64,000 nucleotides of DNA from Dipetalonema caudispina. Taxonomy: Eukaryota; Nematoda; Chromadorea; Rhabditida; Onchocercidae. Shown one piece after another: positions 61,197 through 64,000 of the stretch. The notes beneath the pieces are model-generated. The model ran no database searches. It was not told the origin of the DNA and saw only the letters and a program-made list of their open reading frames with translations. The stretch is from contig JABVXV010000202.1 in assembly GCA_013365325.1 (NCBI GenBank), positions 51,085-115,084 on the forward strand, in the 5' to 3' direction. How positions within the stretch are numbered: position 1 is the stretch's first letter; each line of letters begins with the position of its first letter. Made by a program: the position numbers and the translations under genes.

Positions 61197-63393
61197 GTAA
61201 AATTTTGCACAGCAATAAACAATGTTTTAATACATTTCAATCATTTATCTTTCCATTCCTTTAACCCATACACGCGTATATTTTAAAAATTTATAACTCC
61301 GAAAGCATTAGTTAGAAAGAAAAACTCCTAAATTAAAGGCCTATGAAACATCAAAGAACAATTCATCCATACCCATTCCTTGATGTAAATCACTAATTTG
61401 TTCTTCGTTTCACAGATTTTGCGGTTAAAAATTGGCGGAAATCTTTTGAAAATCCAAAAATTAATGAAAAACCATTGGAACTTTCCTTTATTATCAACTT
61501 TTTTTTTTCTTTTTTTTTTTCTCAAACCAAAAATTCATAGCAATCACTTTCGTTATAGGCGATTTCAAAGAGTGCATATCCCTCTTTTTGCACTTATAAA
61601 TTAGATTTTTTTTTTTTCGAACTAGCTTAACATATCGTCAACAACTTCAATTTTGTCATATTATCATAAGGCAAAAATGATACATGTTTTATAGCATTTT
61701 CAATTTCACTATTTAATTAACTGCAATATTTTAAATCGATCAGTTCATTATCATCCTTCTCACATAGATTTCAATACGAAACAGCAAATAGAAAATCTAT
61801 AAAAGGAAGAAAAAGAAGAAAACTTCAAGATCTATTATATAAAACATTGTCGTAAAAAGCTAATTTTTTTTAATTAGCTTTTTATTTTAATTTCTTTTTT
61901 TTTTTTTTTTTTAATGAACTAGCAATATGTAAAAGACTAAATTGGAAAAATGGCATGCATTCCAAGAACTAAGAAGTTCATTTATTGAGTGGAATGTTTG
62001 AGAATGCTTCTTATGCTTTTAACTTTTACAAAAAAAAAAAAAAAATCATTTCAAAGTACATATTTTCCATTTGAGGAAAGCTTATAACATTTGCAACGAT
62101 AAATTTTGATTGAATAATACAAATATAACAAAAATGTAAATCGTAAAAGTTAACCAAAATGGAAACACTTCACTTTCAAATGGAATATTTATTTCATTGG
62201 AACATTCGACTATGAGTAACAGAGGAATGGAATGATTTTCATATTATTTTCACATATTGAATAAATGTGATACAATTGAACAGTAAAAGCGTACAAAGGG
62301 AAAGTCTTTTTTTTTTTTTTTTGAAAAAAAAAAAACAAAATGAATAAATGGAGCAAAATAAAATGAATGATGGGAGTAGGGAAGGAGAAAAAAAAAAAAA
62401 GAAAAAAAAGAAACGTCAGAAATCATAGAGTTTTATTTATAAAAAAAACAAAAGTGCTGGGAAAATGAAAAGCAAAAAAAAAAAAAAAAAAAAAAATTGA
62501 TGACATTTGAATTATAAAATAAACTATCCGGAAGAATCTTTCTTTATTAAAAAAAATATTATTAGATGCATCATACCTATTCATAATCCATCTCATTCTA
62601 AAATCGGAACTAAACGTTCGAACTTAAACAATCATTACGAAGAAATTAAATATGTTATAGCTAATTAACATTCATCATTCAAACAGAAATATCACTTAAC
62701 AGAAAGAATTTTCATTTCTAAAAGATTGATTATTAAAATTTCAAAAGATAAATTGACTAATTCATAGTAATTGAAACGATTGATGATGGGATAGTTATTA
62801 TTAGTAATAGAAGAAGACGATTAACTAAAATATAACAAATATCATTAGGATATAAATGAGAAATGAGGTAAACTTCTCGTGTAAAACAGCTATTATTAAC
62901 ATAGGAAATGGAAAGGAAAATGAAAATGAAAATGAAAAACAAAATTTTCTTCTCACTCATCCTATCCATATGTTATTTGTCAATCAATTTAGATCGTATA
63001 CAAATCTAAAAAGATAAATTGAAAAACAAAATAGTATTGAAAAAAAAAAAAAAAAAAAAAGAAAACGTATGACTGCTCATAGCGCTTGTTCAAATTCATT
63101 GAATTTTATCATGAAATGAAGAAAATAAAGTGGTTCAAATTGATTCTAGCCATATTATGCATTAAAACTTTAAAAAAAAAAAAAAAAAAAAGAAAAACTG
63201 AAGAAACAGAAAATTGTTTGTATAAAAATAAGAGTCTTCCACTCTTTTGTCGTAATACTTACTGCTAGGAATATAACTCTACGTTTACATGTGGGTATAT
63301 CCATTTATCATCCTTCCATCTATCTCTCAAAGCTACCACCAAACAAGCAGAGTTTCTTTAATATATCACTATTAAAAATGAAAATATGCAAAC

Positions 63394-63469
63394 ATATACA
63401 CATACATACACACACACATACATACACATACATACATACACATACATACATACATACATACATACACAG
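63394..63469 (+). repeat. (CATA)n / (CA)n microsatellite
   Basis: Mixed ACAT and ACAC units. The open frame of H, T, Y and I residues over it is an artefact. Confidence 0.9.
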
Positions 63470-63800
63470 GGAGACAGAAAAAGATATAAACATGATAAGT
63501 TGACGATATTTTCAGGATATTCATCATTCTATATGCTTCGCTTGTTCTGCAATTCCAAATGAGAATGCATTTTTAAGCTATATCATAGGTAATATAATTA
63601 TTTGAGTGTTGAAAAATGGCAGATTGAAGTGTGAAGTGTGTAATGGCAAAAAAAAAAAAAAAAAAAAGAAAGAAAGAAAAAAATGAAATAAATAATTTTC
63701 GGATGAAAAAAAATTCAAATTTAGCTCTGTACTTTATGCTATCTGAATTGAATGATGATAAATTATTAGGATGATAATTGATATCCTCTGAATGGTATAG

Positions 63801-64000
<200 letters not shown>

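Overview
The window is nuclear DNA from a parasitic nematode, most likely a clade III (spirurid or filarial) worm. It is strongly AT-rich, with many homopolymer A/T runs, ATT microsatellites and short GT-AG introns that usually end in TTTCAG. Several first coding exons sit directly behind a TTTCAG or TTTTAG acceptor, as expected for spliced-leader trans-splicing. No bacterial operon, CRISPR array, rRNA or tRNA was recognised. Species assignment is an inference. Gene names come from hand-read exon joins compared with remembered family sequences; no search was run.

Layout, left to right: (1) + strand, an 11-exon KIAA2013-like ER/secretory membrane protein (298-4192). (2) - strand, an 11-exon protein with the NF-kB p105/p100 layout: degraded Rel-homology and IPT regions, ankyrin repeats, death domain (4543-9395). 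(3) - strand, IMP4, a ribosome-biogenesis factor (10776-12829). (4, 5) Two BPI/LBP-type lipid-binding secreted proteins placed head to head, with 197 bp between start codons (15072-19911 on - and 20109-22672 on +). (6) + strand, an ARMC10-like armadillo protein with a myristoylation-type N-terminus (23434-26839). (7) - strand, PAQR3 (27670-31211). (8) A dead mariner transposase of Hsmar1/cecropia type (about 31567-32445, -). (9) - strand, a 31-exon NUP155 (35718-46538). (10) + strand, a sphingosine-1-phosphate-lyase homologue with altered active-site residues (48707-52304). (11) + strand, a small unrecognised two-exon gene (54620-55128). (12) - strand, a four-exon Ly6/uPAR-like GPI-anchored protein (58942-61196). 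The last 2.8 kb is low-complexity DNA ending in a long ATT repeat.

Most genes are unrelated housekeeping functions: nuclear pore, rRNA processing, sphingolipid breakdown, membrane receptor. The parts most worth following up are the NF-kB-like gene, because C. elegans has no Rel/NF-kB gene and this one seems to have lost its DNA-contact loop and nuclear localisation signal; the lyase homologue with about five substituted catalytic positions; the divergent pair of lipid-binding innate-immunity-type genes; and the mariner fossil. For ten of the eleven multi-exon models the splice phases close exactly and give family-typical protein lengths where the family is known. The exceptions, flagged below, are one NUP155 junction, one BPI junction with a possible GC donor, and the undefined 5' end of the small gene 11.
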